A stretch of DNA of 64,000 nt from Oscillospiraceae bacterium (GCA_017436035.1 JAFSDV010000015.1:27616-91615), one strand, 5' to 3'. Shown: positions 9,681-18,428, counted from the first letter of the stretch. Notes: a model not told the origin generated them from the sequence alone. Numbers and translations: made by a program.

Positions 9681-10499
9681 ATGAATATTGGTAGACAAGT
9701 ATCGTTGCACGGGGATTTTTATGAGCCCATTCGTCATGCGGCACAGGATATGGGATTTCACAATATCCAGCTGCTGATGTGGCATCCGTCAGAATATACG
9801 CAGGAAAATGCGGATATGATTCTGAAGGCTTGCAAGGATTTTGATGTAAAGGTCAGCGCACTGTGGTGCGGCTGGACAGGTCCGAGAGATTTCGGTTATC
9901 CCGGAATGTTCCACACCATCGGACTGGTTCCTGTTGCTTGGCGGGCACAGCGTACAAATGAACTGCTGGCGGGTGCGGAATTTGCCCGGAAGATCGGTGT
10001 TCAGGACATCGTGACCCATGTGGGCTTCATGTCTGATAATCCCTTTGATGAGGACCGTATGGGCGTGATGCACGCAATACGTCATATTTGTAAGACTATC
10101 GCACCTTTCGGTCAGCGGTTTCTGTTTGAGACCGGCGAAATGATCGCGACCACCCTGACCCAGCTGATCAAGGATATCAATGTAGAGAATATCGGTATCA
10201 ACTTTGACTGTGCCAATATGATCATCAACTGCCGCGGCAATTCTGCGGACGCTCTGCGGATTTTGGCTCCCTTGGTACGGGGTGTTCACATTAAGGATGC
10301 AGTGCCTCCTGTTGGTATGGATCCCAAGGGTAAGGAAGTTAAGGCAGGCGAGGGAACAGCAAACTTCCCCGAGTTGATTCGTATTTTGAAGGAAGCCGGT
10401 TATGACGGCGATCTGACCATCGAGCGTGAGATCTCCGATAAGGTGCAGCGGGACATCGATGTGATGGACACCAAGGCATTCCTGGAAAAATTACTGTAA
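9681..10499 (+). CDS. Sugar phosphate isomerase/epimerase family TIM-barrel enzyme (second)
   Basis: 272 residues with a GAGAGGG ribosome site. TIM barrel with the expected metal ligands in order: Glu in FETGEM, Asp in NFDCANM, His in VHIKDAV and Glu in LTIERE, plus a histidine in the DIVTHVG strand. It diverges strongly from the first barrel, so the two probably catalyse different steps of one pathway rather than being a recent duplication. Followed 20 nt later by the PIG-L deacetylase. Confidence 0.82.
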   Translation: MNIGRQVSLHGDFYEPIRHAAQDMGFHNIQLLMWHPSEYTQENADMILKACKDFDVKVSALWCGWTGPRDFGYPGMFHTIGLVPVAWRAQRTNELLAGAEFARKIGVQDIVTHVGFMSDNPFDEDRMGVMHAIRHICKTIAPFGQRFLFETGEMIATTLTQLIKDINVENIGINFDCANMIINCRGNSADALRILAPLVRGVHIKDAVPPVGMDPKGKEVKAGEGTANFPELIRILKEAGYDGDLTIEREISDKVQRDIDVMDTKAFLEKLL

Positions 10500-10519
10500 T
10501 TTAAAAGAGGTAATGAATT

Positions 10520-11395
10520 ATGGCAAAGCAAATTAGAGCAATGATGATCGGCGCACACCCCGACGATCTGGATTTCCGCTGCGGCGGTATTGCGGTAAAG
10601 TATGCCCGGGCAGGTCATAAGGTGAAGTTTTTGGCTATGTGCAACGGCAGCGGCGGTCACCATATTATGTCCCCTAAGGAGATCTCCGAAAGACGGTATA
10701 AGGAGACTCAGCGTGTTGCCGAGATCGCGGGTATTGAATACGATGTGTGGATGGACAGTGAAGACTGTGAACTGATGGCAGATCTGGAGACCCGGAAGCG
10801 GCTGGTTCGTGAAATCCGGAAGTTCAATCCGGACGTGATCTTCTGCTCCAGACCCAACGACTACCACCCGGATCACCGGAGCGCTTCCCAGCTGGTGCAG
10901 GACGCTTCTTACGTGGTGATCGTTCCCCACTTCTGCCCGGATGTTCCGGCTATGAAGAAGGCTCCGGTCATCCTGCATTTCTATGACCATTTCCAGAACC
11001 CGCCCTTTAAGGCGGATCTGATGATCGACGTGGAGGATGCTATCGACGAGAAATTCGAGATGCAGGCTGCCCATGAATCTCAGATGTTTGAGTGGCTGCC
11101 CTATACCAAGGGCACGCTGGATCAGGTTCCTGCCGATCCTGAGGAGCGGAAGGAATGGCTGCGTCAGCCCCGGATCCCCCGGGACGGCTCTTTGGATATG
11201 AGCATGTTCACAAAGAATCTGATCGGTTCTCCCAGTGAATACCGTGAAGCTGCTGCTGCGGTCAAGTTCCGCGATAAGCTGATCGAGCGGTACGGTGAAA
11301 AGGGCAAGGATATCTACTTTGCTGAGGGCTTCAGTGTTTGTGAGTACGGTGCGCCGTTGAGCAAGGAAGCAGAGCAGGAGCTGTTCCCCTTCTAA
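10520..11395 (+). CDS. PIG-L/LmbE family deacetylase
   Basis: 291 residues. Zinc site AHPDDLDFRCGG at ~11-22 and the paired HPDH in PNDYHPDHRSAS. Members of this Rossmann-like family remove N-acetyl groups from sugar derivatives (GlcNAc-PI, GlcNAc-inositol, diacetylchitobiose), so the neighbouring pathway may handle an N-acetylated amino sugar. No signal peptide, so cytoplasmic. Same operon as the two barrels. Substrate not inferable. Confidence 0.83.
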   Translation: MAKQIRAMMIGAHPDDLDFRCGGIAVKYARAGHKVKFLAMCNGSGGHHIMSPKEISERRYKETQRVAEIAGIEYDVWMDSEDCELMADLETRKRLVREIRKFNPDVIFCSRPNDYHPDHRSASQLVQDASYVVIVPHFCPDVPAMKKAPVILHFYDHFQNPPFKADLMIDVEDAIDEKFEMQAAHESQMFEWLPYTKGTLDQVPADPEERKEWLRQPRIPRDGSLDMSMFTKNLIGSPSEYREAAAAVKFRDKLIERYGEKGKDIYFAEGFSVCEYGAPLSKEAEQELFPF

Positions 11396-11416
11396 ATGTG
11401 ATTCAAGGCTGTCGGA

Positions 11417-11445
11417 TTGCTTGATGTTTTGAAAGTACATATTAC
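11417..11445 (+). promoter_or_regulatory. Possible internal promoter ahead of the ROK regulator
   Basis: TTGCTT (11417-11422), 17-nt spacer, TATTAC (11440-11445) in the only sizeable gap of the cluster (72 nt). No terminator precedes it, so it would add to read-through. Confidence 0.4.
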
Positions 11446-11467
11446 TAAAGATTAGGCGGATTAAACG

Positions 11468-12676
11468 ATGGCAGTACGGTCAACAGCAACGAAAATTCCA
11501 ACTCAGCATCATATAAAGGCGATGCACCTGAAAGATATTTATCTGAAGGTACTTCAAAGTGACGGTATATCCCGCGCACGGCTGAAGGATGAAATGCATT
11601 TGAGCTTTCCTTCTGTGTCAGCGTTGGTGGATGAGCTGATCTCCCGAGGCGTTTTATATGAAGAAGGAACACAGGAAAGCGTTAGACGGGGACGCCCCAG
11701 TATTTTGCTGCAGGTGAACCCGGATGCGCTGACCGTTCCGGTGGTGAATATGACCCGGGATGGCTATCAGTACTGCTTGTATGACTGCTGCGGACGGGCA
11801 TTAAAAGAAGGCTTTTTGCCTTACCCAGACAAGCCGAAGAGTTTGCTTGAGAAGTGGCATCCTGATGAGGAAATGATCTGCAAGCCCATTCAGCTGTTGA
11901 TCAGCGGGTTTCGGGAACATTATAATATGCGGGAACTTGTATTATCAGTACCCGGAAGCGTGAATGTCAGAGGTGTTCTGACCTCATCGGCGTTGCAGAT
12001 CACAATGCCGGAAAAGTTTTTGCAGCGGTTGGAAGAAATGATCCAAATGCCCATAGCGATGGTCAACAATTCGGATGCGGAAGCTTATGCGGAGCAATTT
12101 TTCCAACCCCTTCCCGAGGATTATGTTTATATCCATGTGGGTAAGGGTGTAGGAGCGGGCATCATCCGCAACGGCAGAATCTTAGACAGCGGACCAATGC
12201 GTGCCGGTGAGATCGGTCACATTTGTATCGATTATAACGGTCGGTCTTGTCCCTGTGGAAACCGGGGTTGCTTGGAACGGTATATTGATGTGAGCCAACT
12301 GAACCAGGAGGCGGCGCAGCTGCTTCAGCGGAATACGGTTGAGTTTACGGATATTTGTCAGGCGCTGGAGCAGGAAAACCCCCAAATTGTGGAAATGCTT
12401 CGGGAAAAGGCACGCCTGCTTTCTGTAGGAATCAGCAATATGATGGCAATGCAGCCGGTTTACCATGTGATCCTGGGCGGCGGAATTGAACAGCTTGGGG
12501 AGCGTTTTTTAGAAATGCTCCGTAAAGCAATTAAAGCTTATGGATTTCGCAAGTATATGAATCGTCTTACAATCACTTATACCGCAAACACTTCCGGAAG
12601 CGGTGCGTTGGGTGCGATGTGGAATTACTTGCATCATCAAATGAAAATTGAAAAATTATTTAATATGGAGGAATAG
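11468..12676 (+). CDS. ROK family transcriptional regulator
   Basis: 402 residues. The N-terminal ~90 residues form a winged helix-turn-helix (ISRARLKDEMHLSFPSVSAL...) ending in RRGRPS, typical of XylR/NagC-type ROK repressors. The remainder is a ROK sugar-kinase fold with GKGVGAGII, the EIGH motif (RAGEIGHICID) and the zinc motif CPCGNRGCLE. Most likely a repressor of this operon released by a sugar or sugar phosphate from the pathway; kinase activity is possible but less likely given the HTH. Stop codon is 3 nt before the next ATG, so it is translationally coupled to the oxidoreductases. Confidence 0.88.
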   Translation: MAVRSTATKIPTQHHIKAMHLKDIYLKVLQSDGISRARLKDEMHLSFPSVSALVDELISRGVLYEEGTQESVRRGRPSILLQVNPDALTVPVVNMTRDGYQYCLYDCCGRALKEGFLPYPDKPKSLLEKWHPDEEMICKPIQLLISGFREHYNMRELVLSVPGSVNVRGVLTSSALQITMPEKFLQRLEEMIQMPIAMVNNSDAEAYAEQFFQPLPEDYVYIHVGKGVGAGIIRNGRILDSGPMRAGEIGHICIDYNGRSCPCGNRGCLERYIDVSQLNQEAAQLLQRNTVEFTDICQALEQENPQIVEMLREKARLLSVGISNMMAMQPVYHVILGGGIEQLGERFLEMLRKAIKAYGFRKYMNRLTITYTANTSGSGALGAMWNYLHHQMKIEKLFNMEE

Positions 12677-12679
12677 ACA

Positions 12680-13678
12680 ATGTTAAAAGTCGGTTTGATC
12701 GGTTTTGGCTCTATTGCCAAGGGTGCCCATATGGGTGCGTACAGAAGAATCAAGTCAGAAAACGGTCCTGTAGTGGTTGAGGCGATCTGCGATATTAATC
12801 CTGCGAGATTGGAAGGACTTGAGGGCTATCGGCTGTATACCAGCGTTGAGGAAATGCTGGAGAAGGAGCAGGGAAAGCTGGATTATGTGGATATTTGTGT
12901 ACCTACCTATCTGCATGCAGAGCTCTCTATTAAGGCTATGGAAGCAGGCTTTAATGTACTTTGCGAGAAGCCTATGGCGCGGAATGTGGAACAGTGCCAG
13001 CAGATGATTGATGCATCCAAGCGGACAGGCAAGCTGCTGATGACCGCTTTCTGCAACCGCTTCTTCGGAGCAGCTCAGTACATCCGCGATCTGATCAAGA
13101 GCGGCGAGCTGGGTGCTGTCCGTAACGCGGAGTTCTCCCGTATTCAGGATTCTGCGCCTACTGCAAACCCCTGGTTCCTGGACGGCGAGCTGTCCGGCGG
13201 TGCAGCACTGGACCTGCATATTCACGATGTAGATATGATCAACTGGATGTTTGGCATCCCGAAGAGTGTTAACACGGTCGGCAAGTCCTCTTTGACAAAG
13301 GGCGGCTATGACAGCCTGTCCACCAACTTCCTGTATGATGACAATGTGTTTGTGCACGCTTACTGTGACTGGACCACCCTTAAGTGTAAGTATAATGTCC
13401 GCACCATTGCGGTGTACTTTGAAAAGGGTTATGTCTTTGTGGACCGCAGCGCAGGACGCGAGGCGTTTGTGAAGGTCACCAACGACGGCGAAGTTACAGA
13501 TATGACCGATAAGCTGAAGTTTGAGGCCTACTACGGTGAGGTAATGTATTATACCGATTGCTTGATAAATGGCAAGCCTGTTTCTGAGTGCCTGCCTGAG
13601 AATACCATCCACAGTGTCCGGATGGTTCAGGCAGAGATTGAGTCCGCTGACAAGGGCGGTCAGGTCGTAAATCTGTAA
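12680..13678 (+). CDS. Gfo/Idh/MocA family oxidoreductase (copy 1)
   Basis: 332 residues. N-terminal Rossmann motif VGLIGFGSIAKGAHM, the family's EKP motif (VLCEKPMARN) carrying the catalytic lysine, and the DLHIHDVDMINWM segment in the C-terminal domain. NAD(P)-dependent oxidation/reduction of a sugar or cyclitol hydroxyl. The ribosome site is inside the end of the ROK gene (ATGGAGGAATAG). Highly similar over its whole length to the next gene. Confidence 0.88.
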   Translation: MLKVGLIGFGSIAKGAHMGAYRRIKSENGPVVVEAICDINPARLEGLEGYRLYTSVEEMLEKEQGKLDYVDICVPTYLHAELSIKAMEAGFNVLCEKPMARNVEQCQQMIDASKRTGKLLMTAFCNRFFGAAQYIRDLIKSGELGAVRNAEFSRIQDSAPTANPWFLDGELSGGAALDLHIHDVDMINWMFGIPKSVNTVGKSSLTKGGYDSLSTNFLYDDNVFVHAYCDWTTLKCKYNVRTIAVYFEKGYVFVDRSAGREAFVKVTNDGEVTDMTDKLKFEAYYGEVMYYTDCLINGKPVSECLPENTIHSVRMVQAEIESADKGGQVVNL

Positions 13679-13712
13679 GTTGAATTGGTCAGCAATCGAA
13701 AGGGAAGACAGT

Positions 13713-14708
13713 ATGTTAAGAGTCGGCTTGATTGGCTTTGGAATTATTGCCAAGGGTTCTCATATGTCCGCATACAGACGTATTCTGGAGGAAAACGGTC
13801 CTGTTATTGTGGAAGCGATCTGTGATGCGGATCCCAGTCGTTTGGAGGGCTTGGAGGGCTATCGCCTTTATACCAGTGTAGATGAAATGCTGGAAAAGGA
13901 GCAGGGGAAGCTGGATTTTGTCGATATTTGCGCTCCTTGCTTTATGCATGAGGAATTATCTGTAAAGGCTATGAAGGCTGGATTCCATGTGCTTTGCGAG
14001 AAGCCTATGGCGCGCAGCGTTGAAGAATGTCAGCGAATGATAAACACTTCCAAACAGACCGGAAAGCTGTTGATGAACGGTGTTTGTAATCGTTTCTTCG
14101 GTGCGGCTCAATATATTCGCGGTTTGGTTCAAAGCGGCGAATTAGGGGCAGTGAGAAATGCAGACTTTTCCAGAATCGGATTCCTTTCCTCTAAAGCCGG
14201 ATGGGTTCGTAACGGAAAGCTATCTGGCGGTGCAATGCTGGATCTGCATATCCATGATGTAGATATGATCAATTGGATGTTTGGCGTTCCTAAGAGCGTC
14301 AGCGCCGTAGCAAAGTCTTTTATAACCCAGGATGGCTATGACAGTATGTCTGTCAACTATATGTACGAGGATAATATGTTTGTGCACGCTTATTGCGACT
14401 GGGTTACACCGCAGAACAAGTACAATACACGAACGATCGCAGTATATTTTGAAAAAGGTTACGTTTATTTAGATCGCTCTAAGGGACGGGAAGTTTTTGT
14501 AAAGGTCACCAATGATGGTGAAATTACAGATATGACCGCGCAGATAAAGTTTGATGTTTTCTACCGTGAAATTCTGTATTTTGCTGACTGTATTGCAAAC
14601 GGCAAGCCTGTATCTGAGTGCCTGCCTGAGGATATTATGAACAGCGTCCGGATTATTATGGCGGAGATGGAGTCTGCGGATAAGAGGGGACAGGTCGTGG
14701 ATCTGTAA
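13713..14708 (+). CDS. Gfo/Idh/MocA family oxidoreductase (copy 2, tandem duplicate)
   Basis: 331 residues starting at ATG 13713 (MLRVGLIGFG), which aligns with copy 1 and has AAGGGAAG upstream; an in-frame ATG at 13680 is rejected. Same Rossmann, EKPMAR and DLHIHDVDM motifs as copy 1. The copies differ mostly in the middle: copy 1 reads IQDSAPTANPWF where copy 2 reads IGFLSSKAGWV, near the expected substrate pocket, suggesting altered specificity. Wobble bases differ widely, so the duplication is old. Last gene before a strong terminator. Confidence 0.88.
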   Translation: MLRVGLIGFGIIAKGSHMSAYRRILEENGPVIVEAICDADPSRLEGLEGYRLYTSVDEMLEKEQGKLDFVDICAPCFMHEELSVKAMKAGFHVLCEKPMARSVEECQRMINTSKQTGKLLMNGVCNRFFGAAQYIRGLVQSGELGAVRNADFSRIGFLSSKAGWVRNGKLSGGAMLDLHIHDVDMINWMFGVPKSVSAVAKSFITQDGYDSMSVNYMYEDNMFVHAYCDWVTPQNKYNTRTIAVYFEKGYVYLDRSKGREVFVKVTNDGEITDMTAQIKFDVFYREILYFADCIANGKPVSECLPEDIMNSVRIIMAEMESADKRGQVVDL

Positions 14709-14722
14709 CCAACATACTAAAG

Positions 14723-14758
14723 GGCAGCCCTGTACAATAAGTGCAGGGCTGCCTTTTT
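14723..14758 (+). terminator. Terminator of the sugar cluster
   Basis: 13-bp stem GGCAGCCCTGTAC / GTGCAGGGCTGCC (one G-T pair), loop AATAA, TTTTT tail. Confidence 0.95.
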
Positions 14759-14765
14759 GTATAGA

Positions 14766-15144
14766 GAAAACCACGCGTTAGACGCGTGGTTCAATAAAGC
14801 CTATGGCGGCGAGTAAAAATCCCTGTTAAGATTATAGGTGCGGTCCGCCAACTGCACAAACAATCAAAACAGGGAGGCACTCATATGAGTATGAGTAGCA
14901 CTGCAATTATACTGCAATGTATAATAGAAAGCAATTTAAAGTGTAATTATAGGTAGATGCTATTTTATGCGAAAGTGGGTACTTAGAATACGAATAGTGT
15001 TCGGTTCAAAAGTGCAAGTGTGTGTCAATAGCTATCTATTTTGCAGTTGGCGGAATAGAATTACGCGTTTACGTGTTACGCGAGGAACAGAGGGCTATGC
15101 CCGCACATGAAGAACCCCCGGTTTCACTGGGATTCCTTTTTGTA
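14766..15144. mobile_element. Decayed IS200/IS605-like element remnant
   Basis: The ~600-nt gap 14709-15311 holds no intact gene. It contains a perfect palindrome AACCACGCGT-TAG-ACGCGTGGTT (14769-14791), the kind of short subterminal hairpin seen in IS200/IS605 elements. Next is a leader in which CCCTGTT (14821-14827) can pair with AACAGGG (14868-14874) and mask the ribosome site AGGGAGG, then an ATG at 14885 opening only a 23-codon frame. The right part (AACCCCCGGTTTCACTGGGATTCC, 15112 on) resembles a right-end hairpin. RBS-masking leaders are known for IS200 tnpA. I read it as an internally deleted relic or MITE-like derivative; exact ends uncertain. Confidence 0.5.
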
Positions 15145-15235
15145 TGCTGACGGGGAACACGCTTGTTAACTCCGGCGTGTGTTCACAGACATACTTAAAA
15201 AAGGACGGGAATGAAGATTTTTATACGGTTTGCTC

Positions 15236-15264
15236 TTGAAGAACGGGAATAAATTATGTATAAT
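15236..15264 (+). promoter_or_regulatory. Promoter of the three-repeat membrane protein gene
   Basis: TTGAAG (15236-15241), 17-nt spacer, TATAAT (15259-15264), about 40 nt before the ATG at 15312. Confidence 0.7.
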
Positions 15265-15311
15265 ACAAATAATGAGCTCAATATCAGAAAAACTTATAGG
15301 GAGTTTGTTCT

Positions 15312-16337
15312 ATGGAAAAAAATATGGGTGATTTGAATTGGCGCATGAAAAGCTATCGGGTCTTACTGCTACTGCTGATCCCGGTGTTCTATTTTTCTGC
15401 GCTGTTTTATATGGGCAAAAAGTCCAAACAGGATGGTTATATAAAGCTGGGACTCTTCTTCGGCGCTGTGAGTGTGGTAACGTTTATAGCAGTTGTGATG
15501 GGACTGGTGTTTCAACCGCTGTTTTATGCGCTGGTCCTGCATTTGGGCTGTTGGGCTATGTGTGTTATCCAAACACTGCGCCTGCGGCAGCAATATCTGC
15601 AGTATCTGGAGTGGGCAATTGAGGATGAGGAGAAGAAACGGGATCCACTGGTGTTTGAAAAAAGCTGGAGACGGCGAAATGCACTATGGTGTCTTTGGGA
15701 CTGCATTCCTTTTTTGGGTGGCTTAGCTACATATTTTATGGGTCGCCGGCTGGAAAATAGAAAACTGATGTGGGTAGGCGTCGGCTCATTTCTGCTGACA
15801 GTGGTTGCGGTAGTGGCTGCCGGCGTATTACCTCAGGTTGATCAGACAACAGGCGCAATCCTGATCGCCGCTGTAATTATATTGGCTTACAGCACTGTCT
15901 GTGTGCATCCGCTTTTGTCTGGCTACTATTTCGAAGAGTATTTAGATGCTACGGCGGCAATGTGGAATGAGGATCTTGCGGATTATCCGGTAATGAAGCA
16001 AATCGGATGGCGGGTGAAAAACAGCCTGTGGCAGATCGCTACGTTTATCCCGTATTTGGGAACCTTTGGATTGTTATTTGTTGGATTGCACCGGGAAAAC
16101 GGCAAAGTGCTGCTGAAAGCCTCTCTGCTTTGCGTTGCAGAACTGATGTGCCTTGCAGGACCTTCTATGTTGATGGGGAATGCAGAGCTGCTGCAAGCAT
16201 ACCCGATGTTGGTGTATGTAGCCTCTACAGTCAGTGTGCTTTGGTTTTTTGTATATCTGCTGATGGTCTTTTTCGGCGCAGTGATCCGCTGGGATATGCT
16301 CCGGGAAAGAGCGCAAATGCTGGAAGAGGAAGAATAA
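15312..16337 (+). CDS. Multi-pass membrane protein built of three internal repeats, function unknown
   Basis: 341 residues, mostly hydrophobic with charged loops and an acidic C-terminus (EEEE). Three units of ~110-115 residues begin at Trp10, Trp119 and Trp233 with the pattern W-R-x-(K/R)-(N/S)-x-x-(L/W)...(I/L)P-(Y/F)-(L/Y)...(M/V)G-(K/R/L), e.g. WRRRNALW...IPFLGG...FMGRR and WRVKNSLW...IPYLGT...FVGLH. No catalytic motif or known family recognised. Monocistronic; no clear terminator follows. Confidence 0.7.
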   Translation: MEKNMGDLNWRMKSYRVLLLLLIPVFYFSALFYMGKKSKQDGYIKLGLFFGAVSVVTFIAVVMGLVFQPLFYALVLHLGCWAMCVIQTLRLRQQYLQYLEWAIEDEEKKRDPLVFEKSWRRRNALWCLWDCIPFLGGLATYFMGRRLENRKLMWVGVGSFLLTVVAVVAAGVLPQVDQTTGAILIAAVIILAYSTVCVHPLLSGYYFEEYLDATAAMWNEDLADYPVMKQIGWRVKNSLWQIATFIPYLGTFGLLFVGLHRENGKVLLKASLLCVAELMCLAGPSMLMGNAELLQAYPMLVYVASTVSVLWFFVYLLMVFFGAVIRWDMLRERAQMLEEEE

Positions 16338-16405
16338 ATAAGCTGCTTTTATCTTTTGCTGTGTGTGAATAGGCGTTATCCGGGAATAAAAAGTGGATGA
16401 GCATA

Positions 16406-16434
16406 TTGACAGATGGTATAAAATGTGATAATTT
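16406..16434 (+). promoter_or_regulatory. Candidate promoter for the nitroreductase gene
   Basis: TTGACA (16406-16411) with TAATTT at 16429-16434 (17-nt spacer). GATAAT at 16427-16432 is an alternative -10 box at a short spacing. Confidence 0.4.
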
Positions 16435-16522
16435 ATGAAAAAGTTAGGGTGGCTGATTATTGCCTGTTGATGGCTGCAACAGGAGGGTGCGTCGCTGACT
16501 CTATAAAATAAGGGGTGCTGCT

Positions 16523-17050
16523 ATGGATTTTTTACAGCTTGCCGTGGAAAGGCAATCCTGCAGAAGCTTTGATGCCGGTCGGGAAGTGGAAGAGTCCAAG
16601 TTAAACGCTGTTTTAGAAGCGGTGCGTTTAGCACCCTCCGCCTGTAACGGTCAGCCTTATCATCTTACGGTGTGCACAGGTGAATATGCCCGACAGGCGG
16701 CAAATGCCACAATGGGCATGGGCATAAATAAATTTGCCGCGCAAGCACCTGTTTTGATCGTCATATCTGAAGATAGCTATGTGAAGTCCGCAGCATTGGG
16801 CGCAAAGCTGAAGGGGAATGATTATCGAAGCATAGATATCGGCATTGCCGCTGCCTACTTGACTGCGCAGGCTCATACCCAAGGGTTGAGCAGCTGTATT
16901 TTGGGATGGTTTGACGATGAGAAGCTGCGTTCCGTTTGCGGATTGACAAAGTCTGTCCGGCTTGTTATCGCGCTGGGATACGCCGCGCCGGAGGAAACCC
17001 TGCGGGAAAAGAAGCGAAAAGCAGCAGAACAGTTAATTACGTGGCTTTAA
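16523..17050 (+). CDS. Nitroreductase family protein
   Basis: 175 residues. Starts with the FMN phosphate-binding RQSCRSFD signature (RRSIRxF in the family), then LAPSACNGQPYHLTV, and ends with VIALGYAAPEE, the usual closing strand. FMN-dependent NAD(P)H oxidoreductase acting on nitro compounds, quinones or flavins; physiological substrate unknown. Length is at the short end for the family. The dehydrogenase follows after 48 nt, possibly co-transcribed. Confidence 0.82.
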   Translation: MDFLQLAVERQSCRSFDAGREVEESKLNAVLEAVRLAPSACNGQPYHLTVCTGEYARQAANATMGMGINKFAAQAPVLIVISEDSYVKSAALGAKLKGNDYRSIDIGIAAAYLTAQAHTQGLSSCILGWFDDEKLRSVCGLTKSVRLVIALGYAAPEETLREKKRKAAEQLITWL

Positions 17051-17098
17051 CCACGATAAAACACATTTTTTGTTATGAACTGAAGGAGGAATACAGTT

Positions 17099-18358
17099 AT
17101 GGTTACAAAAGCAGTTCGGATTCACGGAAAGATGGATCTGCGGTTGGATGAAATCACCCTGCCTGAGGTCGGTCCGGATGACGTTCAGGTGAGAATTATT
17201 TCCGATTCCGTATGTATGTCTACTTACAAGGCCGCTGTTGAGGGCGGTGATCACAAGCGTGTACCGGATGATGTGGCTGAAAATCCCACCATCGTCGGTC
17301 ATGAGTTCTGCGGCGACATTGTTGCTGTAGGCGAAAACTGGAAGCACAAGTATAAGGTCGGCGACCGGTTCTCTATCCAGCCTGCCCATTTCTACAAGGG
17401 CTCTCAGCTGGCTCCCGGTTACTCCTATGCTCACTGCGGCGGATCTTCTCAGTACAGCAATATTCCCATCGAGACATTGCTGGCTGACTGCCTGCTGCCT
17501 TACAACGATGATACTTATTTTTACGGCTCCCTGGCAGAACCCATGAGCTGTATCATCGGTACATTCCATGCCCAGTACCACACCAAGGCCGGCTCTTATG
17601 TCCATGAGATGGGCATTAAGGAAGGCGGAAAGATGGCACTGCTGGCATCTGTAGGTCCTATGGGACTTGGCGCGATCGATTACGCTCTGCACTGTGACCG
17701 CCGTCCGTCCCTGCTGGTGGTTACAGATATTGACGATGCAAGACTTGCCCGGGCTGCGTCTATCTACACTGTAGAAGATGCAAAGAAATGCGGCGTTGAG
17801 CTGCACTATGTAAATACCCGTATGGAAAATGCTACTGCTTATCTGCGGGAACTGACCGGCGGTACCGGTTACGACGATGTTATTTGCTTCGCACCGGTTA
17901 AGCCTGTTGTGGAACAGGCAGATGACATTCTGGGCTTTGACGGCTGTCTGAACTTCTTTGCAGGTCCTACCGACAGCCAGTTTAAGGCGTTGTTCAACTG
18001 GTACAATGTGCACTATCTGTATACCCACGTAGTGGGCACCTCCGGCGGTAATACAGACGATATGCGGGAAGCCATTTCTATGATGAATGAAGGCAAGCTC
18101 AACCCTGCTGCAATGGTCACTCACATCGGCGGTCTGAATGCGGTTGTTGATACCGTCCTGAATCTGCCTAAGATCCCCGGCGGCAAGAAGCTGATCTACA
18201 ACCATATCGACCTGCCCCTGACTGCCATTGCCGACTTTGAGGAAGCCGGAAAGACCGATCCGCTCTTTGCAGAGCTGGACCGGATCTGCAAGGCCCACAA
18301 CGGACTTTGGAACGGCGAAGCAGAGAAATATCTGCTGGCTAACGCGAAAGCAATCTAA
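17099..18358 (+). CDS. Zinc-type alcohol dehydrogenase, L-sorbose-1-phosphate reductase-like
   Basis: 419 residues, start preceded by AAGGAGGAA. Medium-chain dehydrogenase: catalytic zinc ligands Cys39 in SVCMSTYKA and the GHEFCGD motif near residue 68. The four-cysteine structural-zinc loop of classical alcohol dehydrogenases is absent. The opening (KAVRIHGKMDLRLDE...DHKRVPDDVAENPTIVGHEFCG) resembles what I recall of Firmicute L-sorbose-1-phosphate reductases, which make glucitol 6-phosphate; that assignment is tentative because no PTS genes are nearby. Terminator follows directly. Confidence 0.72.
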   Translation: MVTKAVRIHGKMDLRLDEITLPEVGPDDVQVRIISDSVCMSTYKAAVEGGDHKRVPDDVAENPTIVGHEFCGDIVAVGENWKHKYKVGDRFSIQPAHFYKGSQLAPGYSYAHCGGSSQYSNIPIETLLADCLLPYNDDTYFYGSLAEPMSCIIGTFHAQYHTKAGSYVHEMGIKEGGKMALLASVGPMGLGAIDYALHCDRRPSLLVVTDIDDARLARAASIYTVEDAKKCGVELHYVNTRMENATAYLRELTGGTGYDDVICFAPVKPVVEQADDILGFDGCLNFFAGPTDSQFKALFNWYNVHYLYTHVVGTSGGNTDDMREAISMMNEGKLNPAAMVTHIGGLNAVVDTVLNLPKIPGGKKLIYNHIDLPLTAIADFEEAGKTDPLFAELDRICKAHNGLWNGEAEKYLLANAKAI

Positions 18359-18370
18359 TTAGATACAAAA

Positions 18371-18395
18371 AGAACCGGCTGAGCCGGTTCTTTTT
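18371..18395 (+). terminator. Terminator of the dehydrogenase
   Basis: AGAACCGGC / GCCGGTTCT stem (18371-18379, 18383-18391), loop TGA, then TTTT. Confidence 0.9.
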
Positions 18396-18428
18396 GTATG
18401 GGAACGATTTTTTGGAAACATTTTCCGC

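Noticed and set aside
14885-14956. 23-codon frame after AGGGAGG as a real peptide gene
   Set aside because: Better explained as the stump of an IS200-type tnpA; no own promoter or terminator.
16435-16470. Possible 11-codon leader peptide upstream of the nitroreductase
   Set aside because: No ribosome site and no attenuator hairpin.
17033-18298. 421-codon minus-strand frame opposite the zinc dehydrogenase
   Set aside because: Mirror of the dehydrogenase reading frame; no RBS or known motif.
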